50,093 nucleotides of DNA. It comes from a virus. The notes beneath the pieces are model-generated. The model made no database searches and had not been told where the DNA came from. It saw only the letters and a list, made by a program, of their open reading frames with translations. The first letter of the stretch is position 1, and each line of letters opens with the position of its first letter. The stretch is from positions 1 through 50,093 of IMG/VR virus record IMGVR_UViG_3300047557_002037; one strand, 5' to 3'. Of the stretch, positions 41,216 to 49,320 are shown one piece after another. A program made the position numbers and the translations under genes.

Positions 41216-43590
41216 TGATTGAACCTAGTAAGCACTTACAAGAAATTTTTGAAAAATCTGTGCAGGTAGCCAGAGAATTAGATCACGAATACATAACCAT
41301 AGAACATATCGTATTTGGTGTTCTGTGCGATCAAGAATCATACAATCTGTTAGAAAGTTTTGGTGCTGATGCTAATTTTATCAAAACTAATCTAGACCAT
41401 TATCTAAAAAACAATCTCAAAGATATCAAAAATACATCAGCTAATGCTAAACCTAAAAAAACTAATTCTGTAGAACGTGTACTGAATCGTTGTTTTACAC
41501 AGGTTTTATTCAGTGGCAGACAGCGTATGGAAGTAGCTGATGTTATCATCAGTGTATTAAGCGAAAAAAATAGTTTTGGTTATTATTTTTTAACCAAAGG
41601 CGGAGTTACCAAAGAAAAATTCATCAAATATTTCCAGGATAACATTCTCCAAGAAACCAACGATGACGAACCAGAAGTAGAAACTCGAGCCATAACCTCT
41701 AACCAAGTAGACAGAATCTTGAATCAATTTTGCACAAATCTATCTTTAAAAGCTAAACAAAGAAAAATCGATCCTGTTATTGGACGAGATGATGAAATTG
41801 AAAAAATACAACTTGTGCTGGCTAGACGAAATAAGAGCAATGTGTTAATGGTAGGGGATCCAGGAGTAGGTAAGACTGCTATTGCAGAAGGCCTGGCTAG
41901 AAAGATTCACGAAAAGAAAGTTCCTAAGTTCATCCAAGATCATCAAGTTTATACCTTAGACATCAGCTCATTGTTAGCTGGATCGAAGTATCGCGGAGAT
42001 TTCGAAGAGCGTGTTAAGGCCGTTATGGCAGCACTAGAAAAGAAAGGTAAAATTATTCTTTTTATCGACGAAGCTCATATGATGCAAGGTACGGGGGCAG
42101 CTAATCAAAGCTCTAACGATATGAGCAATATGCTCAAACCTATTCTTACCAAAGGAGTTATCAAACTCATAGCATCTACCACTTGGGAAGAATATCGAAA
42201 ATACTTTGAAAGTGATCGAGCTCTTATGAGACGATTCCAGCGTGTTACTATCGAAGAACCTAGTGCAGAAATGACCGTTAAGATTCTTAAAGGTCTTAAA
42301 AAATATTATGAACAACATCATCGTGTTAAAATTTCAGATGCAGCTATCGAACAAGCAGTAAAATTATCTGTAAAATATATGGCTGATAAAAAGTTGCCAG
42401 ATAAAGCTATAGATATCCTAGACTGTGCTTCGGCAAGATACAAACTCAAAGACGATGAAGGCATGGAAGGTGTAGATCAGATCGTTGACATCGAGCAAGT
42501 GACATATGAACTTAGTAAAATGATCAACATGCCTTTGGAAACTGTGGCTCAAAAAGAAAGCAAAAATCTTTCAGATCTAGAAGATCAAATGAAGGGAGTG
42601 GTCTACGGGCAGGATAAAGCCGTAGAAATACTTTTAGATAAAATCTTTGTAGCTCAGGCAGGAATGAAATCTCCTAACAAGCCCATTGGTAGTTTCTTGT
42701 TTCTAGGTCCAACTGGCTGCGGAAAGACCGAAACAGCCAAACAACTTGCTGATAAAATGGGCATGCAGTTGATCCGTTTCGACATGGGAGAATATCAAGA
42801 GAAGCACAGTGTGGCAAGATTAATTGGTGCACCGCCGGGTTATGTCGGTTACGAAGATAATGCAGGTATGCTGATCACCAAACTGCAAGAACATCCTAAC
42901 AGCATTCTTCTTCTAGACGAAATCGAAAAAGCCCATCCAGATGTTTCTAATATTCTTCTAGCATTCATGGATAATGGATTTGTCACTGGATCTAACGGTA
43001 AAGTAGCCGATGGCCGCAATACCATTCTTATCATGACCAGCAACTTAGGTGCTGCAGATAACGAAAAGAATACTATCGGTTTCGGAGATTTAGAACGAGA
43101 TGGTGAGGATGATAAAGCTATTAAAAAGTTTTTTGCGCCCGAATTCCGTAATCGTTTAGATGCTGTGATTAAATTCAACAAACTCAGTGAAAAAGTTGTA
43201 GAGCAGATCGTCAAGAAATTTGTTGGAGATCTTAATACTCAACTCAAAGATAAAGGAATTGAAATCATCCTATCTGCTAAGGCAACACGTTGGTTGGCAG
43301 AAAAAGGCTATGATAAGAAGATGGGTGCTAGACCGTTAGCTAGATTAATCGACAACGAACTTAAGAGTCCTCTGAGCCGCAGAGTGTTATTCGGAGATCT
43401 TGTAAACGGGGGCAGAATCAATGTAGACATCGTTGATGAAAAATTAGACTTTACTGTAACCGAAATGCCTAAACCGATGACCAAAGAAGAAAGAAAAGCA
43501 GCCAAAGCAGCAGCCAGAGCGGCAGCGGCCAAAGAAGTTTCTGAGGCGGAAGAAAATGTTAACGACAAAGACCAAATTAACCAATCGTAA
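41215..43590 (+). CDS. clpA: ClpA-like AAA+ unfoldase
   Basis: The 791-residue protein has an N-terminal Clp-N-like domain (IEPSKHLQEIFEKSVQVARE, EYITIEHIVFGVL), then two AAA+ domains. Walker A is GDPGVGKT (214-221) in D1 and GPTGCGKT (498-505) in D2. ARRNKSNVLMVGDPG, GSKYRGDFEERVKAV, FIDEAHMMQGTG and VARLIGAPPGYVGYED are standard. There is no ClpB-type middle coiled coil. A ClpP-docking loop, I621-G-F623 in NTIGFGD, is present. It would deliver proteins to a host ClpP. The C-terminus has a 40-residue Lys/Ala tail not usual for ClpA. It overlaps the next gene by 35 nt. Confidence 0.92.
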   Translation: MIEPSKHLQEIFEKSVQVARELDHEYITIEHIVFGVLCDQESYNLLESFGADANFIKTNLDHYLKNNLKDIKNTSANAKPKKTNSVERVLNRCFTQVLFSGRQRMEVADVIISVLSEKNSFGYYFLTKGGVTKEKFIKYFQDNILQETNDDEPEVETRAITSNQVDRILNQFCTNLSLKAKQRKIDPVIGRDDEIEKIQLVLARRNKSNVLMVGDPGVGKTAIAEGLARKIHEKKVPKFIQDHQVYTLDISSLLAGSKYRGDFEERVKAVMAALEKKGKIILFIDEAHMMQGTGAANQSSNDMSNMLKPILTKGVIKLIASTTWEEYRKYFESDRALMRRFQRVTIEEPSAEMTVKILKGLKKYYEQHHRVKISDAAIEQAVKLSVKYMADKKLPDKAIDILDCASARYKLKDDEGMEGVDQIVDIEQVTYELSKMINMPLETVAQKESKNLSDLEDQMKGVVYGQDKAVEILLDKIFVAQAGMKSPNKPIGSFLFLGPTGCGKTETAKQLADKMGMQLIRFDMGEYQEKHSVARLIGAPPGYVGYEDNAGMLITKLQEHPNSILLLDEIEKAHPDVSNILLAFMDNGFVTGSNGKVADGRNTILIMTSNLGAADNEKNTIGFGDLERDGEDDKAIKKFFAPEFRNRLDAVIKFNKLSEKVVEQIVKKFVGDLNTQLKDKGIEIILSAKATRWLAEKGYDKKMGARPLARLIDNELKSPLSRRVLFGDLVNGGRINVDIVDEKLDFTVTEMPKPMTKEERKAAKAAARAAAAKEVSEAEENVNDKDQINQS

Positions 43591-44236
43591 ATTCTACGGA
43601 AAGTGGCTTTATAAAACTACGATTAAATTAGAAGGATGTTCTCTTTTTAGAACAAAAACTCTTAGTGACATAAAAGATTTCTGTCAGAGTCCTGAACCAA
43701 CAGAACACAGATATTCTGTTTATACCAGGGCTTATAAAAACAAAGATGAAATATTAGAGATCTGTTTATGTTTAGAAAAATACGATAAAAAATCTTATGC
43801 GACTAGAATAGAACAAAATTATATAGATTTTTATTCCAACGACAAAAAATTCTACGAAGAAATTTCTTTAAAGTTTGAAAATATTCTGAAACATAGATTT
43901 GAACCGGACGAATCCACAAAAAACATTTTAGATCAAAATAATAGTTCAATCACTGTTAAAAAATTACCGAAAAACAGATATAATTATAGAGTTTTTCTTT
44001 TACCTCATAAAATGAACGGTGATAAAGAGGAAAAAGAAAAATACATAAACTGGTTAAAAAATCAAAATCCACGTGTCACCTGTACGCCTGCTATAGAAAA
44101 ATGGTTTATAAGTACAGATTGGAATTGGGATCGACGATACATATTGGTCGAGGATGAAGCTACTCTATTGATGTTGAAATTACGCAATTCCGATGTTGTT
44201 GGGCGGATTTACAACTTTGTTGTAGCCGATAAATAA
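43556..44236 (+). CDS. Conserved phage protein of unknown function
   Basis: The 226-residue protein starts inside the clpA gene. It is basic and aromatic, with an N-terminal FYGKWLYKTTIKLEGCSLF, a central NYIDFYSNDKKFYEEISL, VFLLPHKMNGDKEEKEKYI, and the C-terminal WFISTDWNWDRRYILVEDEA, followed by L-L-M-L-K-L-R. It resembles proteins widespread in aquatic T4-like phages whose role is not known. An RNA- or DNA-binding function is possible given its charge. Confidence 0.7.
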   Translation: MLTTKTKLTNRKFYGKWLYKTTIKLEGCSLFRTKTLSDIKDFCQSPEPTEHRYSVYTRAYKNKDEILEICLCLEKYDKKSYATRIEQNYIDFYSNDKKFYEEISLKFENILKHRFEPDESTKNILDQNNSSITVKKLPKNRYNYRVFLLPHKMNGDKEEKEKYINWLKNQNPRVTCTPAIEKWFISTDWNWDRRYILVEDEATLLMLKLRNSDVVGRIYNFVVADK

Positions 44237-44239
44237 AAG

Positions 44240-44605
44240 ATGTCCACCGAAAGCATAGTTTTATTATCTAACGCCACAGACGATAGTCGTCCCTCTACGT
44301 GGCAGTATTCAGCTAAAAACAAAGGTGCAGGATATCATAAAACCGGAGATGGAGTACATACTGCGGTTTTTGAATTTAATAATTTTAAAGGAATTGTAAA
44401 AATACAGGCTACTTTAGAATTATATCCTGCAGATGATGATTGGTTTGATGTAGAATACGACAGTTCAGATGTAAATTTAACAGCATTAGATAGCACTCCT
44501 ATCACAAACAATGCTACCTGTACATTTACAGGAAAATTTGTTTATATACGTGCCGCATATCAGCTAGAACAGGGCACAATACAAGAAATCCGATATAATT
44601 ACTAA
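44240..44605 (+). CDS. Small beta-rich probable virion protein
   Basis: The 121-residue protein is all-beta in appearance (GVHTAVFEFNNFKGIVKIQ, then ATLELYPADDDWFDVEYDSS and TGKFVYIRAAYQLEQGTI). It starts 3 nt after the preceding stop. The pattern is like small phage decoration or binding domains, but it has no family I can name. The next transcription unit starts right after it. Confidence 0.6.
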   Translation: MSTESIVLLSNATDDSRPSTWQYSAKNKGAGYHKTGDGVHTAVFEFNNFKGIVKIQATLELYPADDDWFDVEYDSSDVNLTALDSTPITNNATCTFTGKFVYIRAAYQLEQGTIQEIRYNY

Positions 44606-44617
44606 CAGAGTAAGTTC

Positions 44618-44626
44618 GATAAATAT
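44618..44626 (+). promoter_or_regulatory. T4-like late promoter box (GATAAATAT)
   Basis: It lies 23 nt before the ATG at 44650 with an ACGAGGA ribosome-binding site between. It probably starts the long late cassette that runs to at least 49 kb. Confidence 0.7.
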
Positions 44627-44649
44627 AGTATAGCCTTACGAGGAATACT

Positions 44650-45753
44650 ATGAGAGACCTATTATCTAAATTAGACGCATTAATTAACGAAACTGAGCTT
44701 AAAGATCCGGCAGATCTAGAATCCAAGCGCAAAGCTCTAGATGAACTAGAAGCTGATCCAGTAGCTAGTAAAGATCCAACTATTTCAGCAGCTATCGATC
44801 AACGCAGATCGGATCTAGAAAAAGAAGCTAAAGCAAAAGGATTTGCTGAAGAATTTGAAATCGGCGATGCTTTTGGAATTAGTTTTTCCGAAGATTATGA
44901 AATCGCTACAGAAATCGTAGGATTTTTAGAAGATGGTATTGTTATCGAATTAGATGATACTGCTCTAGAAATGTTAACCAACGAAGGATTAACCTTTTTA
45001 GAAGGCGATGTAATCTATGAAGAAAAGCAAAAAGGTCTCGACGGTAAGGCATGTTGGAAAGGTTATAGACGCATGGGAACCAAAATGAAAGGTGGCAAGC
45101 GTGTAGACAACTGCGTCAAAGTTGGTGAAGATATTGAAGAAAGTGGCTTACAATATTATACCGGAAAGAAAAAATATGGTAAAGAAGGTATGGCAGCTCT
45201 CGCACAAGCAGGTCGCGACGGTGCATCAGAAGAAGAACTAGGACGCATTAAAGACAAATTCAAGAAAGAAGATCACGGTCCAGAAAATCCAGATGCACCT
45301 TATAATGTCGGAGAATACGATCGAGAAGGTGACATAGCTAAAGATCAATTGCGCACAGTAAACGATGCTGCTAAAGAATTATATAGTATTATCGCTGCCG
45401 ACGAAAATCTTCCAGAATGGGTACAGGCCAAGATCACCAAGGCTATGGACTACCTAGATACAGCACGTGATTACATGAAGGCCAACAAGTATGCCGAAGA
45501 TATGGATATGGATGAGGCCAAATATCGCGGTAAAGAAGTTCCCCTAGGTAAAAAACTTCCAGGCGATGTTAAAAAATCAAAAGTATATGTACGCAAACCA
45601 AACGGAAATATTGTCAAAGTAAATTTTGGCGATAAGAAGATGCGTATTAAAAAATCAAATCCCAAGAGACGTAAATCATTCAGAGCACGTCATAACTGTA
45701 AAAATCCAGGACCACGTTGGAAAGCACGTTATTGGTCATGTAGGAGTTGGTGA
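44650..45753 (+). CDS. Probable virion/internal protein with basic Cys-rich C-terminal motif
   Basis: The 367-residue protein begins with an acidic helical part (RDLLSKLDALINETELKDP) with repeated L-x-E sites. A beta region (EIGDAFGISFSEDYEIATEI) follows. In the middle is DGKACWKGYRRMGTKMKGGK, a motif common in aquatic T4-like virion proteins. The C-terminus is very basic, KSFRARHNCKNPGPRWKARY, then W-S-C-R-S-W. Such a protein could bind DNA inside the capsid or be part of the prohead core. This is inferred from composition and position. Confidence 0.7.
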   Translation: MRDLLSKLDALINETELKDPADLESKRKALDELEADPVASKDPTISAAIDQRRSDLEKEAKAKGFAEEFEIGDAFGISFSEDYEIATEIVGFLEDGIVIELDDTALEMLTNEGLTFLEGDVIYEEKQKGLDGKACWKGYRRMGTKMKGGKRVDNCVKVGEDIEESGLQYYTGKKKYGKEGMAALAQAGRDGASEEELGRIKDKFKKEDHGPENPDAPYNVGEYDREGDIAKDQLRTVNDAAKELYSIIAADENLPEWVQAKITKAMDYLDTARDYMKANKYAEDMDMDEAKYRGKEVPLGKKLPGDVKKSKVYVRKPNGNIVKVNFGDKKMRIKKSNPKRRKSFRARHNCKNPGPRWKARYWSCRSW

Positions 45754-46088
45754 TGTTATTAAGAGAAATGTGGTCAGCCATTGGGGCTCCTCGAAAAGAT
45801 GAAGAAGAAGTCGATTGGCTCGATGATTTGCATTTTTATATCGATAATAATGACGAATTATTAAATCAATATTTTTTTCCTGCTGTTAAAAGACATAAAG
45901 AACACCAAGGAAATCCTAATGTATTCAAGGTTTATATCAGACCAATAGAGCGTTGTCTTGACAGTTATTGTAACAAGTTTGATATTAACGATCGTAACCA
46001 AAAATTTCCTAAAGAAAAAATAATCGACCTTGCCAAGCGTTTCGCTGAAGAACAAGAAAAATTTTTAGAAAAAGGCGATTACGACTGA
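45753..46088 (+). CDS. Small late protein with a packaging-like N-terminus
   Basis: I start at the ATG at 45753, which shares one base with the preceding stop (TGATG), giving 111 residues; codons two upstream are also possible starts. The N-terminus, MLLREMWSAIG, resembles those of the next proteins. WLDDLHFYIDNNDELLNQYF and helical RFAEEQEKFLEKG follow. No enzymatic motif is visible. It could be a packaged or structural protein. Confidence 0.6.
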   Translation: MLLREMWSAIGAPRKDEEEVDWLDDLHFYIDNNDELLNQYFFPAVKRHKEHQGNPNVFKVYIRPIERCLDSYCNKFDINDRNQKFPKEKIIDLAKRFAEEQEKFLEKGDYD

Positions 46089-46675
46089 TGTTACTTAGAG
46101 AATTATTCGAAGCAGAAACCAAGCATGTAACATTCTGTTTTGGTAGAATGAATCCCCCCACTATCGGTCATGAACAGGTTTTTAAAACTATGGCTGGTCA
46201 AGGTGGGGATATAAAAATATTTGTCAGTCAAAGCCAAGATCCTAAAAAAAATCCTTTAGATTATTCTACAAAAATAAAATTTATAAAATCAATGTTTCCT
46301 AGATATGCAGCAAACGTTGTCGAAGATTCTAGTCTTAATACTGTGGTAAAAGTTGCTTCCTATCTTTTTGATCAAGGATATACCGCGGCTACATTTGTAG
46401 CAGGTAGTGATCGTTTAGAAGATATGAAAAAACTTTTAACACAATACAACGGCGTCGAGGGCAAAGCACACGGCTTCTATAAGTTTGAAGTTTTAGATTT
46501 TATTTCTAGCGGTGACCGAGAAGATGGTGCAGAAGGCGTGGCAGGTATCAGTGCTAGCGGTGCCAGAGCTGCTGCTGCTAATGGTGATCTAGAAGGATTC
46601 AAAGAAGCTACAGGAGCTGGCGAATTATCTCAGAAATTATATGATGCTGTACGCAAAGGAATGGGAATAAAATGA
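46088..46675 (+). CDS. Nucleotidyltransferase (cytidylyltransferase/NMNAT-like) with packaging-like N-terminus
   Basis: The 195-residue protein starts MLLRELFEAETKHVTFCFGR, where the first 10 residues resemble T4 Alt and internal-protein leaders. The nucleotidyltransferase site follows: CFGRMNPPTIGHEQVF with T-x-G-H at 25-28. YSTKIKFIKSMFP, FVAGSDRL and the ISASGARAAAANGD loop (in place of I-S-x-T-x2-R) complete the fold. It may adenylylate or cytidylylate a small substrate. In this position, with its leader, it could be a capsid-delivered enzyme. The LRE and LFE sites could be cut by a prohead protease. Confidence 0.8.
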   Translation: MLLRELFEAETKHVTFCFGRMNPPTIGHEQVFKTMAGQGGDIKIFVSQSQDPKKNPLDYSTKIKFIKSMFPRYAANVVEDSSLNTVVKVASYLFDQGYTAATFVAGSDRLEDMKKLLTQYNGVEGKAHGFYKFEVLDFISSGDREDGAEGVAGISASGARAAAANGDLEGFKEATGAGELSQKLYDAVRKGMGIK

Positions 46676-47055
46676 AAGCAAAAGAATTTATACCAGCAAG
46701 CAAACCTAGAAACTTTGTTGCTAAAAATCAAAAGACCGCAGGCGCTGGTTCACACAAAGATTTAAAACGTGCTGAAAAGCAAGGCGATGTTAAACATAAG
46801 AAAGATCGTATTCCCATGGACGAAAGAGTGAGAGATCCAGAAGATTGGGACGAAGGTAACACTGAACCACCAAATAACATGGCTGTATACATCAACGGTA
46901 AGAAGTGGAAAGTATTTGCAGGACGAGGGACTTATGCTGACGATGCTAGAGAAATGAAACAATATTACGATCTCCAGGCATGGGCTCGCAGAAAATCAGA
47001 ACAAACTGGTAAGAAATGGGAAGTGTCTCGAACTGGCGAACCACCTACAGAATAA
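46672..47055 (+). CDS. Late basic protein with packaging-like N-terminus
   Basis: The 127-residue protein starts MKAKEFIPASKPRNFVAKNQ, followed by a motif TAGAGSHKDLKRAEKQGDVK. The C-terminus has a small strand-rich part (MAVYINGKKWKVFAGRGTYA, then ARRKSEQTGKKWEV). These motifs recur in aquatic T4-like phages. The protein is strongly basic and is probably packaged or structural. It overlaps both neighbours by 1-4 nt. Confidence 0.65.
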   Translation: MKAKEFIPASKPRNFVAKNQKTAGAGSHKDLKRAEKQGDVKHKKDRIPMDERVRDPEDWDEGNTEPPNNMAVYINGKKWKVFAGRGTYADDAREMKQYYDLQAWARRKSEQTGKKWEVSRTGEPPTE

Positions 47056-47267
47056 TGGAACTCTCGGAATTAAAACGTCTTGCAGGTATCACAGAATTCA
47101 AAGGTTACCAACCCTACGGCGGTAGTAATATCAGTATCACTGGTAACGAAAAACGACAATTAGAAAAAAAATATAATATACAGCCTGGAACACCCGAATG
47201 GTTTCAATTGTGGTTCAGTTTACCTTATCTAACTGGAGAAAAGCCCGTAGGAGATAATCGTGGATAA
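47055..47267 (+). CDS. Small late protein with L-x-E N-terminus
   Basis: The ATG at 47055 shares the A of the preceding stop (TAATG) and gives 70 residues. The N-terminus is MELSELKRLAGITEF. The rest has KYNIQPGTPEWFQLWFSLPY, a motif recurrent in aquatic T4-like phages. It may be a packaged peptide after cleavage at the L-S-E site. Function unknown. Confidence 0.6.
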   Translation: MELSELKRLAGITEFKGYQPYGGSNISITGNEKRQLEKKYNIQPGTPEWFQLWFSLPYLTGEKPVGDNRG

Positions 47268-47451
47268 GACTTTGAAAGATTATATCGATAGAACAACAGC
47301 TTTATTAGATAATATAGAAAAACAAAAAATCAACAATAATAGAAATATTTGGAATGATGTAGATTCTACCAAGCAAGATATCTATTATGTTAAGCCAGAA
47401 CCCGAACATATAGATTCAGACGAAAAAATCAATCCGCACGGACAGCATTAA
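47260..47451 (+). CDS. Small late hypothetical protein, GTG start
   Basis: TAGGAG (47249-47254) supports the GTG at 47260; the product is 63 residues. It is a helical, charged peptide (VDKTLKDYIDRTTALLDNIE) with a C-terminal hydrophilic tail. It overlaps the upstream gene by 8 nt and the downstream ATG by one. No family recognised. Confidence 0.6.
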   Translation: MDKTLKDYIDRTTALLDNIEKQKINNNRNIWNDVDSTKQDIYYVKPEPEHIDSDEKINPHGQH

Positions 47452-48503
47452 TGAGAGCCAATGAATTCGTAACCGAAAAAAAACGTAAGAGTAAGAGGCC
47501 TCGTTGGGCGGCTTACGGTCCGGGACCTTACGGTGGTTATGGATATGCCGTAGGTTATAGCGGTGATGCAGGTGCAGGGGGAGTAGGGGAAGCTTCTTAT
47601 CCTGGCAACATAGGTATGATGGAATTACACAAGTTCTTTTCTAAAGCCACTGATTTTGAAAAAGATTTATTAAAAGATTTAATTGCGAAAAAAGATTTCA
47701 GCCGTGCTTGGGCACTGATACAAGGTATCACAGGTGTTAAATTACAGGGCAAAGAGTTTGAACATTTTGCAGCAGAAGGTTGGAAAGATTGGGTAGGCGG
47801 TGCTACTTTAGGTGCTGCCGTAGCTGCTGGTGGTCCAGCTGCATATGACGCATACAAAGCCAATCAAGATGACAAAGAAAAAATAGTTTCTGTTGCCAAG
47901 GACGACGATAAGAAAAGTAATTTTGAAAAAGGCATGATCAAAATTGCCAAGGATGCAACTCCTAAAAAAACAGTTACTGACAGTCCTCATGAAAAATATC
48001 TAACCAAGGCTGCTATAGCTGCTGGTATCAAAGGTGAAGAACTAGCACAGTTTTTAGCACAGACCGCACACGAGAGTCATAACTTCAAGTCAATGGTCGA
48101 ATATGGCGGATCGTTAGATTTCAAAAAATACGAACCTAAATTTGTCAAAGATAAAAAGACCGGAAAACTTGTTCAAGTGAACGCTAAAGCTAAAACACTA
48201 GGTAACACAAAAGTAGGGGATGGTGCTCGTTACAAGGGCAGAGGTTATATTCAACTTACGGGTAGATATAATTATAAAAAAGCCGGACAGGCATTAGGAC
48301 TACCTTTAGAAGAAAAACCCGAACTAGTAGAAAAACCAGAAGTAGCTGCTAAGGTAGCTATATGGTTTTGGCAAAATCGTGTACAACCCAAGGTCGACGA
48401 TTTTTACGATACCAAGGCTTCAACTAAACCTATCAATCCCGGACTCAAAGGATTAAAAGATCGTAAAGAAAAATTCAAAGATTTTAAAACGGCAATGAAA
48501 TGA
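47451..48503 (+). CDS. Second GH19-type hydrolase with packaging-like N-terminus
   Basis: The 350-residue protein begins MRANEFVTEKKRKSKRPRWA and a Gly/Tyr-rich spacer (GPGPYGGYGYAVGYSGDAG). A helical part and a short hydrophobic helix (WVGGATLGAAVAAGGPAAYD) follow, then a GH19 domain: AQFLAQTAHESHNFKSM with catalytic Glu, LGNTKVGDGARYKGRGYIQL and VAAKVAIWFWQNRVQP. Residues from 170 on are similar to the endolysin at 36687 but are not a recent duplicate. The N-terminus resembles T4 internal-protein leaders, so this may be a virion-carried muramidase rather than a lysis enzyme. Confidence 0.8.
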   Translation: MRANEFVTEKKRKSKRPRWAAYGPGPYGGYGYAVGYSGDAGAGGVGEASYPGNIGMMELHKFFSKATDFEKDLLKDLIAKKDFSRAWALIQGITGVKLQGKEFEHFAAEGWKDWVGGATLGAAVAAGGPAAYDAYKANQDDKEKIVSVAKDDDKKSNFEKGMIKIAKDATPKKTVTDSPHEKYLTKAAIAAGIKGEELAQFLAQTAHESHNFKSMVEYGGSLDFKKYEPKFVKDKKTGKLVQVNAKAKTLGNTKVGDGARYKGRGYIQLTGRYNYKKAGQALGLPLEEKPELVEKPEVAAKVAIWFWQNRVQPKVDDFYDTKASTKPINPGLKGLKDRKEKFKDFKTAMK

Positions 48504-49024
48504 GAGCACACGAATTTATCATAGAAAAGAAAGTCGAGGATCAACATCCAAATGAAAGACCGAAGGGGCCTGAAACCAAACCTACAATGCCCAAGGGCAC
48601 TGTAAAGGTAGATGTCAGCGATGTCTACGACTGGTATAAATTAGGACAACATGTCAGCGATTTAAAAGGACTTGGCAAACACGACTTTGGCAAGGGACCT
48701 CCGAGTACTATAATGTCGTTTGGTGACGAAGACGAAGAACACGAGTATATTAAAAATCTCAAGAAAACTGGTTTAAATACTACTGATATCGATCCTAAAT
48801 CACACGAAAAGAAAAAAGGACAAAAGACTGATCCTACCTATAATGTTGAAAATTTTGCAGACGGTAAAGTCAAAGGTAAAAGTCGTCCGGGTCGTGTAAA
48901 GCGTTCCGGTGCTAGCTGTAAAGGTTCTGTCACAGATTTGCGTAAACGAGCTAAAAACAGCAGTGGAGAACGGGCTAAAATGTATCACTGGTGTGCTAAT
49001 ATGAAATCAGGCAGGAATAAATAA
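48500..49024 (+). CDS. Late protein with packaging-like N-terminus and basic Cys-containing C-terminus
   Basis: The 174-residue protein starts MRAHEFIIEKKVEDQHPNER, nearly the same leader as its upstream neighbour. An acidic middle (VDVSDVYDWYKLGQHVSDLK) follows. The C-terminus is KSRPGRVKRSGASCKGSVTD, then LRKRAKNSSGERAKMYHWCA, a motif common in aquatic T4-like virion proteins. The basic Cys tail may bind DNA. ATGA overlap with the previous gene. Confidence 0.7.
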   Translation: MRAHEFIIEKKVEDQHPNERPKGPETKPTMPKGTVKVDVSDVYDWYKLGQHVSDLKGLGKHDFGKGPPSTIMSFGDEDEEHEYIKNLKKTGLNTTDIDPKSHEKKKGQKTDPTYNVENFADGKVKGKSRPGRVKRSGASCKGSVTDLRKRAKNSSGERAKMYHWCANMKSGRNK

Positions 49025-49030
49025 TATATT

Positions 49031-49291
49031 ATGAAAATACGTGAAATTTTCGAGACTGCTACAGCAGGCGCTACATCTTCAAGCAGTATTGCCACTGTCG
49101 ATGCACCTCATCTTAGCCCGGGAAAAGCACGTGGCAAAAAAAGCTATATAGGTAGCCCTTCATCGGGTAGCGGCACTAAAGCACCACCTCAGCCCAAAGT
49201 AAATCAGCCTAAAAACAAAGACGGTACAGCTAAAAATGCACTGGACATGAAGGCTAGCTTATTCGGCGAAGGTAATTTCGTTAAAAGATAA
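49031..49291 (+). CDS. Small late protein with packaging-like N-terminus
   Basis: The 86-residue protein begins MKIREIFETATAGATSSSSI, with I-R-E and I-F-E sites near the start. A Pro/Gly/Ser/Lys-rich low-complexity part (APHLSPGKARGKKSYIGSPS) and a conserved end (KNALDMKASLFGEGNFVKR) follow. It is of a type recurrent in aquatic T4-like phages. Its 3' end overlaps the next late promoter. Confidence 0.65.
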   Translation: MKIREIFETATAGATSSSSIATVDAPHLSPGKARGKKSYIGSPSSGSGTKAPPQPKVNQPKNKDGTAKNALDMKASLFGEGNFVKR

Positions 49292-49295
49292 ATAC
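49287..49295 (+). promoter_or_regulatory. T4-like late promoter box (GATAAATAC)
   Basis: It overlaps the stop codon of the preceding gene and lies 25 nt before the ATG at 49321. TTTAGGATT between is a modest ribosome-binding site. Confidence 0.65.
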
Positions 49296-49320
49296 ATTAT
49301 ACACCTTTAGGATTTAAACT

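Noticed and set aside
44594-44599. TATAAT before the late cassette
   Set aside because: No acceptable -35 box lies 16-18 nt upstream, and a good late box follows at 44618.
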